From positions 8,382,713-8,446,712 of the forward strand of contig CM055100.1 of the NCBI GenBank assembly GCA_029204225.1: 64,000 nucleotides of DNA, written 5' to 3'. Each line of letters starts with the position of its first letter. Within the stretch, counting starts at the first letter, position 1. Positions 44,637-56,913 of the stretch are shown one piece after another. A program made the position numbers and the translations under genes. This DNA is from Diphasiastrum complanatum (lineage: Eukaryota > Streptophyta > Lycopodiopsida > Lycopodiales > Lycopodiaceae). The notes beneath the pieces were generated by a model. The model saw only the letters and a program-made list of their open reading frames with translations. It did not search any database and was not told the DNA's origin.

Positions 44637-44960
44637 GTCTAGTTAACAATTAGGTTAAATGCATGTTCAATTATACCATAAGAGATATATTTAACTAAGA
44701 GTTAAAATTACTCTAGTTTAACATGTCGATTCATATCTAGTTGTTTCGCGTGGATGACCTAATAAAGGCTATCCAAGGCAATGTTTTCCCTTTTAAAGGT
44801 CTTGCCCATACATACAAGGCAAGTACTTAGGAAATATACTCTCGAAAAATGACTTAGCCCTCTTCATGATTTATATTTATCCAGCTCATATCTTCATTTT
44901 CGAGTGTATCATGTCATATTTAGGTTGATATTCAATATTTAATAATTTTTTGGCATCACA
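44612..44960 (-). repeat. LTR-like dispersed repeat, copy 1
   Basis: About 350 bp matching 62354-62705 at roughly 80-85 percent by eye. On the minus strand it starts TGTGATGCCA. Here it runs into the gag-like fragment. Confidence 0.75.
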
Positions 44961-45739
44961 ATTACGTGGAGTGAAAATAGTGCTATATTAATAATTTGCA
45001 GTCAAATTTTGCAAAATTGCATCATGGAATAATGCTTAACTAAAATGAATATCATAGTAAACATCTAAGATAGCCACAAGGAATGCAAATAATCTAGGCG
45101 TCTAAGATAGCCATGCATTCTTCAATCTAATATTCAACACTAATCAATGGAGAATGAACATATTAGATTTAGAAGAAAAGTAAAAATGAGCATTTAGTAC
45201 AAAATCGTAATAGATATAGAATATAAAATTATACACTGATACAGTAAGTAAATCTGTATAATGAAACTACTTGAAGTGTACATGAAGGACAAAAGAATGC
45301 ATTTCTACTTTTCTTAAAGTTATGCTTGGTAGATAGCTAGTTGGTCAAATTTCATCACAAATCAAGGTGTTGGTCCTATAATGTAGGGATGACCACCAAA
45401 TAGACATGACCAACTCTCTTGACTCGACCTAACCTACATTAGAAGTAGATTTCCACGTAGCACTTACATATGGGTTCAACAGAAGTAACATTTGGTTTAA
45501 CACCAGAAAAGACTAATAAGTTGTTTCCACTAAGCTAGAGGTAAGATAATGAGTGGGTTTCTAGGCAAGAGAAAGCTCAACACAACAACTTGAAAAAATA
45601 TGACTATCAGTAGCTCCTATAGAGATCTGTTTCAAAGAAAAACCAGCATAATTCTACAATCCAGCCTTGAGCATACTTTTGACAATACAGGAAAAAATCC
45701 ATCACAACAATCTGATACCACATTTAGGGCAATATCATG
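44961..45739. other. no gene recognised
   Basis: AT-rich. CAATCTGATACCACA at about 45709-45723 is the complement of a tRNA-type primer-binding sequence, which hints at another minus-strand retrotransposon edge, but no LTR is recognisable beside it. Confidence 0.35.
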
Positions 45740-46026
45740 AGATGTCACCCTGTTGATTCAATATTTATTTATTTTTGGTGAAACCCTAAATTTGATAGGA
45801 TTTTTTGATTTTAAGTTGCTGGAGGACTTTTTCAACAATGTGTTTCAGTCTTAGGTGTTGAAAAAAGTTCATCATATTGTGTTTAGATATATTGTGATCA
45901 AGAAATCAAGATTCTATGTGCTAGGATTTGCTAGAAAAGAGAAAAATTGAGGCTAGATTATTTCTAAATCTTTGTGATTTCTTCTTTTCATCATTTGTTA
46001 ATTTTCAAGGGAGTGCTAAGTGCATT
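45740..46026 (+). mobile_element. copia family B leader, interrupted by the CACTA element
   Basis: Closely similar to 30740-31010 and 54110-54296. It ends at AAGTGCATT where the CACTA transposon begins, and the sequence resumes at 51453 with ATTGGAACAAG. Confidence 0.8.
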
Positions 46027-46029
46027 CAC

Positions 46030-46790
46030 TACAAGAAAAGATGGCGAAAATTGCGGAAAAAATTTTCCTATAATTATTTTTGGTCAAAATTGCGGAAAGC
46101 CAAAAAATTGTGAAAAAAAATCCGCAATTTATACCGTTATGACCAAAATTATAGAAAATCGTCCGCAATTTCTACCATCATGGCAAAAGTTGGGAAAAAA
46201 ATTGCAAAAAACTTCTGCAATTTTTGTTCTCATCACAGAATTTGCAAAAAAAAGTGCAAAAAAAAATTTTCGCAATTTTTTGGTAGTGGGCAAAATTGCG
46301 AAAAATGTTTTTGCGACAGAAATTGCAGAAAACATTGAATAAAATTTTTCGCAATTTCTCCTGTCGTGGAAAAAATTATAGACAAAATTGTGGAAACATA
46401 TTTTTGCAATTTTTGGGCCATGGTAGAAATTGCGAAAAATGTTTCCGCGGCAAAAATTGCAAAAAAGTTGTAGAAAATTTTTCGCAATTTTTTTCATCGT
46501 GGTAGAAATTGCAGACAAAATTGCAAAAAAAAATTTTTGCAATTTTTAGGCCATGGCAGAAATTGCGAAAAACTTTCCGCGGCTGAAATTGTAGAAAAAA
46601 ATTGCAAAAAGTTTTTCGCAATTTCTCCCGTCATGGTAGGAATCGCAAACAAAACTGCGAAAAAAAAATTCGAACAAAATTGTAGATAAAATTGTGGAAA
46701 ATTGCGGACAAAATTGCGAAAAATTTTCGCAATTTTTGCCATCACGGTAAGAATTGCAGAAAAAAACTTTCTGCAATTTTTTGTCTAGCA
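46030..46790. repeat. left subterminal repeat array of the CACTA element
   Basis: More than twenty copies of a core reading AAATTGCGAAAAA or its reverse complement TTTTTCGCAATTT, often facing each other so that neighbouring copies form hairpins, with GCCATGGCAGAAATTG-type spacers. In En/Spm such arrays are the binding sites of the accessory protein TNPA. Open frames through it are artefacts. Confidence 0.85.
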
Positions 46791-46940
46791 TCGATTATCG
46801 GAAGCCGAATTGTTGGTGCGTCGCAGTTTCTTTTCATTTCGATTTTCGATTTTTGAGCGCGAAGAGGAGGATATTTTTGCGCCTAGCGATGGTGCTGCTC
46901 TCTATGGCTCTTCTAATAATGCTTGATCCTTCTTATGCTT

Positions 46941-47240
46941 TTTTGTCACAACCAAGCTCTCTACCTTTTCGCCTTAGCTAGGGCTTTGAGAAAAAGTGGA
47001 GCATTGGACAAAAAGGTGAGCACCATAGCCAACCTTCAAAAGTTTACTTGTTTTTCTTTGATACATTTGTGTTTATTGTTGTTTATGTTCTTTTGTCACG
47101 CCAAAGCTCTTTACCTTCTCACCATAGGCAAGGCTTGAGCAAAAAATTGAGCATTGGACACAAAGGTAAGCACCAGAGCCAACATTGAAAAGTTTACTTG
47201 TTTTGCTTTGATACATTTGTGTTTATTGTTGTTTGTGTTC
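46941..47240 (+). repeat. two tandem 150-bp repeats in the CACTA interior
   Basis: 46941-47090 and 47091-47240 are near-copies, each beginning TTTTGTCAC and containing AAAAGTTTACTTGTTTT and GATACATTTGTGTTTATTG. Downstream, CTCTCATTGACACTCTTTT recurs near 47250, 47463 and 47625, indicating a further triplicated segment. Confidence 0.85.
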
Positions 47241-47536
47241 TTTTCTCTCTCTCATTGACACTCTTTTGTTTTTTTTTTCATCATAGTTAAAGCTTTTCAA
47301 AAGCTTGAGGTAAAGCTATTTAAAAGCTTGTAAACCTTTTCAAAGAGAGCATAAGAAAGCTTCTCAAAAGGAGTAAAGCTATTTAAAAGGGTGTAAAACT
47401 TGGAGTAGGGCTTGGAGTACAGTAAGTTTTTTGAAAACCTTGATGACTCTCTATCCTTTTATCTCTCTCATTGACACTCTTTTGTTTCCCTTTCATTAGA
47501 GTTAAAGTAGTTTGAGTAAAGGTTGGAATAAAGCTT

Positions 47537-47537
<1 letters not shown>

Positions 47538-47630
<93 letters not shown>
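47538..47630. repeat. (TC)n microsatellite
   Basis: About 46 uninterrupted TC repeats inside the CACTA element. Confidence 0.97.
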
Positions 47631-47633
<3 letters not shown>

Positions 47634-48214
47634 GACACTCTTTTTTCTCACTTTTATCACAATATCCTCAGTTTGGAGTAAAGTTTCTTGGGGTAAAGCT
47701 TTTGAAACAAAGTTTTGGAAACAAGGTGAGCATTGTTTATTGTGAATCGTGTTTCTTTGTTTTGTTGAAATATTGTTGTTTTGTTTTGTTAAAATCTTGT
47801 TGCTTTGTTTGTGGGTATTTTCTTTCAATTGAAACTTTCTAAAATAATGTGAAGAACATATGCTACAGCTTGATAAAGATAAACATTTTAAAATCATGAA
47901 AACAAGTAAGATAGCTAAAAAGGGCTTTAGCGTTTAGAGTTTAGATTAAAAGATTTATAGAAAGGGTGTACATGAGGACATGATATAAGAGATTTAGGGT
48001 AAAAGATTTAAATTAAAAATTTAGAAACAGTGGATCAAAGGTAAGGATTATTAGAGAGAAATTGAATAAAAAGAGGATAAAGTTTATGTTTAGGTTTGTG
48101 ATTATAGTAAATTTATTGTTTTATGTTCATCATTGTTATCTTAATCGTTGTTCATTTTTAATATGCAGATGCCTAACCCTCCATCTCTTGGGTCTCCGTC
48201 TCATGAAGAGTGTA

Positions 48215-48325
48215 TGAACTGGTTAAGTAGTGCATTCATCAACATGAGCATTCATCAACATGAATTGGTTAAGTAGTGCATTCATTCATCAACATGAACT
48301 GGTTAAGTAGTGCATTCATCAACAT
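48215..48325. repeat. three tandem copies of a roughly 30-bp unit
   Basis: The unit GGTTAAGTAGTGCATTCATC with AACATGAA occurs three times, with partial copies between them. Confidence 0.85.
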
Positions 48326-48920
48326 ATTATCTATCATTACTTTATCGTTGAAGGTGTGCTCAAGGGGATTAGGGAATCGTCTCTTTAAATCATCTATGAC
48401 CCGATGCTTCTCAGTAATAAGGACAGCCCTTCAATCTCTAAACATATTCCTATCAAACGCCCCATGGCAGAGCTTTCTCATATAAGCTAGGACCTCTGTC
48501 CCCTTAACATCCTCAACTATAGCCTCTAACGTATCAATGTCATAGTATAATATCGGATCGGCTCTAGCAAGTGGGGCATTGTAACTAGGTGGTGGTGCAT
48601 CACGCACGGGTGAGTCATCTCTATATCTAGGCTCCTCGAAATCATCGTCACCTCCACAAGCAAAAATACAACCACCTAAATGACTCTTATGTGGTGCTGA
48701 CCTAGCAACACGAGGTGTGGAGGTCTGAGGAGTGGACCTATGTGGTGAGGGCCTCTATGATGGTACGGGTGAGGGCCTCTATGATGGTACATGTGAATGT
48801 GCACTAGTGGGGAGCCTCTGAGGACTACCCTGTTGTGAGGCCGTTGAAGAGTTTAACATGGACCTATACTGTTGGAGAATAGCATCCATTTGTTCTCTCT
48901 GCCTAGAAAGGCCAAGTTGA
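48320..48920 (-). pseudogene. decayed ORF in the CACTA element, unknown family
   Basis: A coherent minus-strand reading begins after an AATGTAG acceptor-like site at about 48921 with QREQMDAILQQYRSML. It continues through a Pro/Ser-rich stretch to DPILYYDIDTLEAIVEDVKG and DDLKRRFPNPLEHTF. Three in-frame stops break it: two lie in a 22-bp direct duplication (TACCATCATAGAGGCCCTCA occurs twice, near 48753 and 48780) and one near 48440. I do not recognise the family. Q-rich tails occur in plant transposon proteins. Confidence 0.4.
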
Positions 48921-49023
48921 ATCTACATTATCAAACAAGTAGAGATGTACCAAAGATGCAAATCGAGGCAATTCGTCAAGCATTGCTAGTGCTACTCTAC
49001 TTTTATTTGAATCTTATATAGAT

Positions 49024-49026
<3 letters not shown>

Positions 49027-49075
<49 letters not shown>

Positions 49076-49095
49076 GTGAGTTTCAAGTGAAAGAG

Positions 49096-49162
<67 letters not shown>

Positions 49163-49163
49163 T
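49027..49163. repeat. (TG)n and (AG)n microsatellites
   Basis: TG runs at about 49027-49074 and 49100-49144, then AG to 49163, just upstream of the accessory transposase exons. Confidence 0.95.
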
Positions 49164-49237
49164 AGTTTGATGAGTTTTATTTCATATCACAGGCAGAATA
49201 TGACCGTTAGTTTTCATCATATTACTTCAAGGACAAA

Positions 49238-50202
49238 TTGTCGTCCAGTTTTCGTTCATTGAGACAAAGACTCAAGAACGACATTGATAAAGTAGAGGCA
49301 GAAAATGTAACGCCAAAATGTCCTGAGTGGATGGAAAAGGAGAGATGGCAGCTTCTACGTCAATACTTAAAAAGCAAAACTTTGTATTCCACTTTTTTGT
49401 TTTATCTATGTTTTTTTGAAACCAAAATTTGACTTGAATGCTTGGTCATCTCTAGTTAGTGCATGATTTATTTATCTTACTACTGACTGATTATTCATTC
49501 GCTTGATGTGTGTACAATAATTTGCTTAGAAATTGAGTCAACAAAATAAAATCAGCAAATCAAAACAACAAAAGATGTCGAATGTTGGTCGAGTTGGATA
49601 TGCGGACATCAATATGAGACTGGTATATGTGTATACAACAAAACTTGCATTTGTATACTCCGATATGCGAAACCTCTTTTTTCATGATGTCATTTATTTT
49701 TGTCTATTGTTGAGTGCCAAATTTTAGGCACAAGAAAAGAATAGGGCTCCAATTGTTGTCAAGATCTATGTGGATGCTCATACTAGTAAAGGTTTTGGCA
49801 AACTAAAAACAAGTGAGTTGGATCCTGACCTGTGGCTGAGACTTTGAAGGTAACACCAAACATGAGATATAATAACATATATTTTTTGAAATTATGGTTT
49901 AAATACATTTAATTTTATAAAATGTAATGATGAACATATATATGATTTTGCATGTAAATTTGATTAGCTATGTTTTTTTTTTGTGTAGAATGAAGATTTT
50001 GATTAATTACATGTCAGGAACAAACCTCGATGACAAAGTAATGAAGATTTTAGAAGAAAATAGTCGGGGACGAAAGAGAGTAAGAGGCCTAAGTGTCTAT
50101 AGAAAAGAGATGCAATATTCTTCCCAAGTAGATAAAATGAGGAAGGAGATAGAGAGACAAAGTGAAGAAATGGAAGAACTCCAAAAGACTGTACATATAT
50201 AG
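49238..50202 (+). pseudogene. En/Spm accessory transposase-like gene (Transposase_24/TNPA-like)
   Basis: Exon-like pieces on the plus strand are 49238 onward (RLKNDIDKVEAE, CPEWMEKERWQLL), 49531-49622 (SQQNKISKSKQQK, then a GTATAT donor), 49738-49850 (after TTTTAG; APIVVKIYVDAHTSKG) and 49989-50202 (after TGTGTAG; a coiled-coil tail with KMRKEIERQSEEMEELQ). A W-x-x-L-x-x-Y segment followed by an exon starting S-x-x-NK-x-x-R/K and then a threonine/histidine-rich stretch is the layout of plant Ptta/En/Spm accessory transposases. A TGA shortly before the 49850 donor suggests decay. In En/Spm the accessory protein binds subterminal repeats. Confidence 0.5.
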
Positions 50203-50303
50203 ATGAAGATGATAAAAAGTTAGTTCGCTTTTTCATTTCTTCTTTCTCTCTCTTCATCTCTTTCTTTTGAAACTTGGTACGGTCCTAGCTATCTACATAG
50301 AGA

Positions 50304-50443
<140 letters not shown>

Positions 50444-50859
50444 AAGAGAAAGAAAGACAGAATGAGAAAGAGAGAGAAAATATTTCTTATTTCAGTTTTG
50501 ATCATGCATCATATGGCTGTAGAGGAGGATCCAATGCTACAACAATTGGGTTCAGCTCAGCCGTTATCTATAGTTAAAGATATTTAACCTCACTTCTTTC
50601 TAAGAGTCTAATAATTGCAGATGTACTTTGAGACATAAGACAATGCATGGGATGTCATACTCTAAATTGTGAAAGCCTTATAAAAAGTATGGACCTCATT
50701 AGAGAGATAGAGATAAGTTTTTTTACAATTTCATAATCTTTTTTGTATGTCATGTAGCGTGCAACTATAGATAAGGATCCAACGCCACGGCAGTCATGTT
50801 TAGCTCAACCGTTATCTGAGGTAAAGAACTTGCTATCGAGGTTTAGGGTTTAGGGTTGG

Positions 50860-51440
50860 TGATATTTTTTGCAATTTTAGCCAATAAATTGCAGGTATTT
50901 ATTAGCAAGTTTTTTGACAAAATTGTCAAAACAATAGCAGAAATTCATTCCGCAATTCTTTTTAAAATAGTGTATAAAAATTGCAGAAAATAAATTTGCA
51001 ATTTATATTCTATTGCGAATTTATTTTTCATAAATTATGAATTTTTGTAATTTTCTTCGCAATTTTTGCACAAAAAATTACGGAAAAATATCCGTAATTT
51101 TTGCCACAATAATTTCGAAAATGAATTTCCGCAATGTTTTTTGACAATTTTTGCCCAAAAAATCTGGCAAAAAATATCACCCAAACAAATTGCGGAAACA
51201 AATTGTGGAAATAATTCCACAATTATTATGCCAAAAAATTGCGAGTGGGTTTCCGCAATTTTTTTATTGTTAATTTAGCCAAAAAAATTTCTAGAAATTA
51301 GCCAAAAAAAAATGCAGGTCCGAAATTGCGGATTTGCCAGAAAATTGCGGAAACCGTTTTGGCAATTGTTTGGCAAAAAATGACGAAAATTGCGAAAATT
51401 TTCGTAATTTTTGCCATCTTTTCCGCAATTTTTGCCACCT
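50860..51440. repeat. right subterminal repeat array of the CACTA element
   Basis: The same AAATTGCGGAAA/TTTCCGCAATTT words as on the left, in both orientations, running into the right terminal inverted repeat. Confidence 0.85.
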
Positions 51441-51452
51441 TTTCTTGTAGTG

Positions 51453-53149
51453 ATTGGAACAAGTTCGAAGTAGAAGATTAATCATTGCAACATGGCAACC
51501 TCAAGTGGCTTCATGTTGGAAGGCAATGATAGGCTTACCTCAAGCAACTATTCAACTTGGAAGGTGAGGATGGAGTTTTTGCTAGAGATGAATGAGTTTA
51601 TGGATATTGTTGTATGTGTGTAGGAGAGAACTTTGGCATTGTAAGATAAATTGAGATATGATAGTGGCTGAAGAATTTAGGCTCCAAGCAAGAGGAAGAT
51701 CATCTTCTACATCTCAAGTTGGAGAGGAAAAAGCTATGTTCTCAAGGGATAAGTTCAAGTTCAAGGGCAAGGACAAAGGCAAGTGGTCTAAAAGGACAAG
51801 ATCAAGGTGATTCATCTTCTTTTGAGGGTAAGAATTCATTTGAAGTTCTTTTTGGTAAGAAGCCAAGCTTGGAGCATTTTAACATCTTTGGTAGTACTTG
51901 TTATGTCAACTCATCTTTTGGATTCTTGAAGGGAATTTTTGTTGGCTATAGTGAAATAAGAAAAGATTATAGGGCCTACATTCCTAAGTGAAAGAGATTT
52001 CACATTTCTAAGGATGTTGTCTTTCAAGAGGACTAGAATGTGAATAAGCTTGATGTTGTTGATGTTGATCAATCTAACATTTTTTATGGTGATGAAGATG
52101 GTTTTTTGGATGGTGATAGTGGAGATGCCTCTCCAAGTAAAGCTCTATGAGGATCCTCAAGGCAAAAGCAAAATCCATCTTGGCTTATATATGATGAGAA
52201 GTGTAAACAAGTTGAAGGTACAAACATTGCTTTACTCACATGTTTTGGTTCATCTTCTTGTATAGATGATGCTATGCAAGTGGGTGGTGGTTTTCATGGA
52301 ATGGAAGCAAGGAATGTATCTGGAAAAGAAGTATTAGTCAATGACTTTGATGGTCAAGTGAAATACCAAGAGGTTGATCTCAACCACCAGCCTCCATGGC
52401 CTTTACTGTAATCATACCCAAGTGATGCAAAGGCCAAGGAGTTATTCAACACAAAAGGAAGGGTGGCAATTTAGAGCTAGTCAAGAGCATCAAAGGCAAG
52501 TGTAGTGGCAAAGATATTTTGGATCTGCTTTTTCAAGTTATTGAAGAGTCAAGTAAGGTCAAGGGAGCAACAAGGAAGTGTTGTTCAAGATTACTTTACT
52601 TGTGATATCTCCTGTTTGAGCAATTTCATGTGAACGTGTGCAAGATATGGTGAAACTAGTTATATTGTTCTATATCATGTTGTACTAGCATTCTTGGTTG
52701 GTTTTGCTGATGGAAATGAAGCTGTTGGAGGCTCATTATATCACTCATTCATGATCAAGTAATCAAGTGATGAAAATATCTCATGGCAAGATGGATATGG
52801 AGGCTCATCCATGGATTTTCTTGGTGAAAGGACAAAGATGGATGATACACGCAACAAAATGGTTATCACTCACATTTATTTCTAATTGGTTGCTGTTATT
52901 TTCTAGAGATATCAAAGGTGAAAACATGGAAAAATTCATTCATTGTGATTCTATGCTACATTCTATGTTGGTTTTTCATCTTGATATGTAAAATTGATAT
53001 AAGAACTAGTGAAGCATCCAACATGGACACTATTATTTATATCAATTATGAAAGCTATCACAAAACCATAGAAAGGAGGTCTATTCTTAGAATGTACATC
53101 AATCTTAAGATAGATCAAAATTGTGTGGTAAAACTAGTTGAAGAGGGAG
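51453..53149 (+). pseudogene. copia family B internal region, heavily deleted
   Basis: After the CACTA element, ATG at 51492 starts a copia gag (LEGNDRLTSSNYSTWKVRME) that ends at TAG near 51621. Deleted pieces follow: a Lys/Gly-rich gag end with KFKFKGKDKGKW, the integrase C-terminus (FEVLFGKKPSLEHFNIFGS, GIFVGYSEIRKDYRAYIPK, 51820-51991) and linker. Protease, RT and RNase H are missing or unrecognisable. A purine tract GAAGAGGGAG ends at 53149. Confidence 0.75.
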
Positions 53150-53822
53150 TGTGAAAAATGTCAACTAGTTTAGTTGGTTTAATTGGCAATTTGGAGGCCA
53201 AAGTGAAATTTCAACATAGAAATACATTTTCTAATGTCAATAAGGCCTAAAAATAGTTTATTTACTATTTTAGCAAGTATATAAGTAGATAAGGTCGGAT
53301 CTAGAGCTACTACTATTGGTTAGTTGAGATACATTGAAACCAGACACTTATTTCTAGGTTTTCGGTGAAGTACCTAGATATTAGTTCCAATAGAGGATTT
53401 AAAGTCATTTTAGGGCAAGTTTAGGGAAACTGGCCAAATGGCATTATGGATGGTATAAATAGTTGTAAAAAAGTGGAGAAATGATCTTCATGTTGTCATT
53501 TTGTATGGAGAACTTTTCTCTTTTGATTCTATGTCTATCTCTTGCATATTTCTCATGATATCTTGAGTTCTAATGTGTAGAATGTGATTTTTCTTGTTGT
53601 ACTTGATTTCACACGTGTGAAGGATGATGTATAGATGCTTTTGTATGGATAGGCACTATACTATATCATTTATTAGTGATTTTGATCAGATCTTCATGTT
53701 TTTCCAAGTTCTAGCATGGTAGATGCATGATTTTTAGCTCATGAATGATTCTAGATGTGCGCCCAATTTTGCCTAAAGATCTAATGATCCTTTGAGCATG
53801 TTTTGGATCTGATTTTATCACA
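53150..53822 (+). repeat. LTR of copia family B shared by two elements
   Basis: Starts TGTGAAAAATG after a purine tract, as a 3' LTR should. It ends TATCACA and is followed at once by TGGTATCAGATT, a primer-binding-site relative, as a 5' LTR should. It therefore belongs to a tandem internal-LTR-internal arrangement. Confidence 0.8.
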
Positions 53823-54296
53823 TGGTATCAGATTAGGTTTCATTCTAAATATGGTGTATTTTTTGAATTCAGAGGTGCATTTGAGGGCGCCATCAATTCT
53901 ATGAGGAGTTGGAGTGGTTTCTACCTCAAATCAAGCATTTTCAAGTGTAGAAAGTGGATCTTTGTGAGCCTAGCATCATTTTAGGTCAAATCACGTGGAG
54001 TAGGATGTTTTTTTAATCCACTTACTGGAATGTGGAGACAAAAATTGATCATGATTGTGGATGCTACATTCTATTAGATGAGATATCTAAATTTTAGCTT
54101 TTGCATGTAGATTTTGCTTGATTCAATATTTTGCATTTTTTGTGAAACCCTAAATTTGATAGGATCTCTTGATTTTAAGCTGCTATACTTTTTCAACAGT
54201 GTGTTTCAATCTTAGATGTTGGCAAAATCTCATCATATTGTGTTTAGATCTATTGTGATCAAGAAATCAAGAATCTATGTGCTAGGACTTGCTGGC
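53823..54296 (+). mobile_element. copia family B leader (copy C), truncated
   Basis: Begins with the primer-binding-site-like TGGTATCAGATT. The part from about 54030 matches the leaders at 30680 and 45740. It stops at about 54296, where gypsy sequence starts. Confidence 0.75.
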
Positions 54297-54499
54297 TGGT
54301 TTGGGCTAAAGCTATTCCAAGAGCACCTCTCACCTTAGACCGAGGAGGTCTTTGAGGAAGGAGAGAAGGACGAGAATGAGAGCCGAGCATGAGAACAGGA
54401 GAAATAGTAGCTAGGACAACAATTAGAAATCATGTGAGCCTCATGGTGAATCCCAAGTAATGGAATGACCATGGAAGAGCTCGTATGTGTAGGCATTTG

Positions 54500-55374
54500 T
54501 AATAAATGTTGTAGACGCCTATCGACATGTCTTTGTCTAGACCTATAAAGACATAAAAGGCATCTCACCCCAAGTAGTTGTGCATCGTATCCCGCTTAAA
54601 ACAAGTGTGAGACCCACTACGAGTCGTCCATACAGATGTAATCCCATCTATAAGGCCAAGATCAAAGAAGAATTACAACGGCACTTAGATGCGGGATTTA
54701 TCTATGAAATTGAGCATATTGAGTGGGTCTCCCCAATTGTCATTGTCCCCAAGAAAAATGGAAAACTCCGCATCTGTGTTGATTTTAAGAAACTTAATGC
54801 TGTCATTGAACGTGATCATTTTCCATTACCTTTCGGAGAATCCATCTTAGAAAATCTAGCAGGAGATGAGGCTTACTCCTTCTTAGATGGCTTTAGCGGA
54901 TACAATATGATCCAAATCGCTGAAGAAGATCAACACAAGATCACGTTTGCCACAGAATGGGGAACCTTCTGCTAGAAAGTCATGCCCTTTGGTCTCTGCA
55001 ATGCTCTTAGCACCTTCCAACGTGTTATGCAAACGACCTTTTCTCAGCAGATGGGCGATACCTTAGAAGTTTACTTGGACGATTTAGGAGCACATTCCAA
55101 AGAAATACGCCATCTGTCTGTTCTCAAAAAAAAATTTATCCAATGTCAACGCTTCAGCATCTCTCTTAATCCTGAAAAATGCCAGATCTGGGTAGCCCAT
55201 GGTATTGTGTTAGGACATATTATCTCACGAAATGGCATTGCCACTAACCCTGAAAAGATCCTTATCATTCAAAATCTACCGGAACCATGTACGATACGTG
55301 AAGTTTACTCCTTTCTTGGCCACGCCATTACTATCGGTGCTTTATTTTTTATTTTGCTAACAAAACACGCTTAA
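54500..55374 (+). pseudogene. gypsy reverse transcriptase, second copy (remnant)
   Basis: Same family as 1603-2703. Lead-in at about 54550 (KDIKGISPQVVVHRIPLK), then DAGFIYEIEH, WVSPIVIVPKKNGKLRI, FSFLDGFSGY-like SFLDGFSGYNMIQIA, MPFGLCNALSTFQRVM and the catalytic YLDD at about 55072-55083. A TAG at 54973-54975 stands just before MPFGL. After FLGHA the frame is lost at about 55325. The copy is better preserved than the first but cannot produce enzyme. Confidence 0.85.
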
Positions 55375-55950
55375 TCTACAAAGTAATTGTAGTTCCCAAA
55401 TGGACGGATGAACAACGCATCATCTTTAATCAACTCAAGAAAGCCCTTACCAATGCATCCATCCTCCGGGCTCTTGATTATTCTAAAGAATTCCATGTGC
55501 ATACCGATGCATCCAAGTATGCCATTGGAGCAGTGCTCACCCAATCGGGAGAATTCGAAAAGGACTACCCAATTCGTTTTCTTAGTCGACAATTGATACC
55601 TGCTGAAGTCAATTATACCACTACCGAACGCGAAGCCTTGGCAATGGTATATGCGGTTCAGAAGTTTCGCCATTCTTTGCATTCTTCACCGATCATCAAG
55701 CATTGTTGTATCTCATTAACAAGACCTGCACCATAGGCCGTATTACTAGATGGATCCTATTATTGCGAGAATTTGAGTTTAGGATCGTGGTTCGTAAGGG
55801 AGTTTAGCATTTTTTAGCAGACCGTCTATCTCGAATCCCTAACCTTCCTACCCCTAGGATCAAGGCGTCAACGATTATTTACCAGATGCAATCCTTTTCA
55901 AAGTTGACTCTACACCTGTATGGGCTAAGAAAATTACCGAATATCTAACT
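55375..55950 (+). pseudogene. gypsy RNase H, second copy (remnant)
   Basis: The frame at 55497-55736 contains HTDASKYAIGAVLTQSGEF with the first catalytic Asp, then VNYTTTEREALAMVYAVQ. A frame change near 55670 moves the rest (TDHQALLYLINKT, ADRLSRIPN) into other frames. Confidence 0.8.
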
Positions 55951-55959
55951 TTAGGGCAG

Positions 55960-56487
55960 ATGGATCCTTCCTTCTCTAAATCTGAACAACGTGCATTGGT
56001 CCTCAAAATTAAACCTTATACGTTAATAGTAGGACAATTCTACAAGCAAGGGTTAGATGGAATTATTCGACGATGTCCTACTGAAGGAGAAATACCCTCT
56101 GTAATTTCCCTCACTCATGAGGGTATTGGTGCAGGCCATTTCGCTTCTGAAACAACTGCTAAGAAAATCCTCTTGGCCGGTTTTTGGTGGCCAACACTCT
56201 TCAAGGATACGCACAATTACACTAAGGCTTGTGATGTCTGCCAACGCACAAAATGCTTTCAAAAAATAAAGTACATGCCTTTACACCCTGTAACCACTGA
56301 TCAAGCTTTCCAGAAATGGGGAATTGATTATGTCGGACCTATTAGTCTTGTTGCTCGACACACACAATCTCATTACATCATAGTAGCTACGGACTATTGC
56401 ACCAAATGGGCTGAAGCAAGAGCTGTTCGCAATGCTGACGCTCGTTCTACTGCCAAATTTCTCTATGAATAGGTTATAAATCGGTTC
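55960..56487 (+). pseudogene. gypsy integrase, second copy, truncated in the core
   Basis: An open frame of 170 codons with the H2C2 zinc-binding region (LTHEGIGAGH, ACDVCQRTK), WWPTLFKD and the core start WGIDYVGPIS with ATDYCTKWAEAR. A TAG follows FLYE at 56470-56472. Similarity to the first copy ends at about 56487, before the second catalytic Asp. There is no LTR. Confidence 0.85.
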
Positions 56488-56913
56488 GAGTAGGAAAATG
56501 TTCCTACTTTACCTACATTTGGAAATAGTAAACAACCAATTTAATTTCCATTTGTTAATCATACTCACTATATAAATGTAACTTTAGAAAATTAAATGTC
56601 ATGTTAGGTATAACAAGACCATGAATATATGTGGTTATAAGGTTCCTACATATTTTGTTTGAGAGATGCCCTTGAAATATACATGTCAGGTGAAAGGTAA
56701 AGAAAAAAGAAGCCCATCAGACTAAAAGGTAGGGATACATGTCGAATTCCAAGCTTGCTCTCCAACTCATGAAGAGTCCTCAATCGTGATGAGGAATAAG
56801 CTCTTCCTTAAGTATACACAAAGTGACTACGGAGAGCTGACATTTATTTAGGGACCCCATTGCTTAGTTTGTAATATTGAGACTTGATTTTGTCCTAAAA
56901 TCTTCCATGAATG
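56488..56913. other. no gene recognised
   Basis: AT-rich DNA directly after the gypsy truncation point. The last 12 bp (56902-56913) are the duplication of the adjacent retroposon. Confidence 0.5.

Noticed and set aside
45709-45723. Reverse-strand primer-binding-like sequence taken as a retrotransposon start
   Set aside because: No TG...CA repeat or gag can be found beside it, so it is recorded only as a hint.
46129-46791. Overlapping minus-strand frames rich in FFAIF and NFLQF
   Set aside because: They fall entirely in the CACTA subterminal repeats and reflect AAATTGCG periodicity.
51028-51485. Short frames in the right CACTA end
   Set aside because: They result from the same subterminal repeats and are not genes.
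54335-54568. 77-codon minus-strand frame
   Set aside because: It overlaps gypsy lead-in sequence readable on the plus strand and shows no motif of its own.
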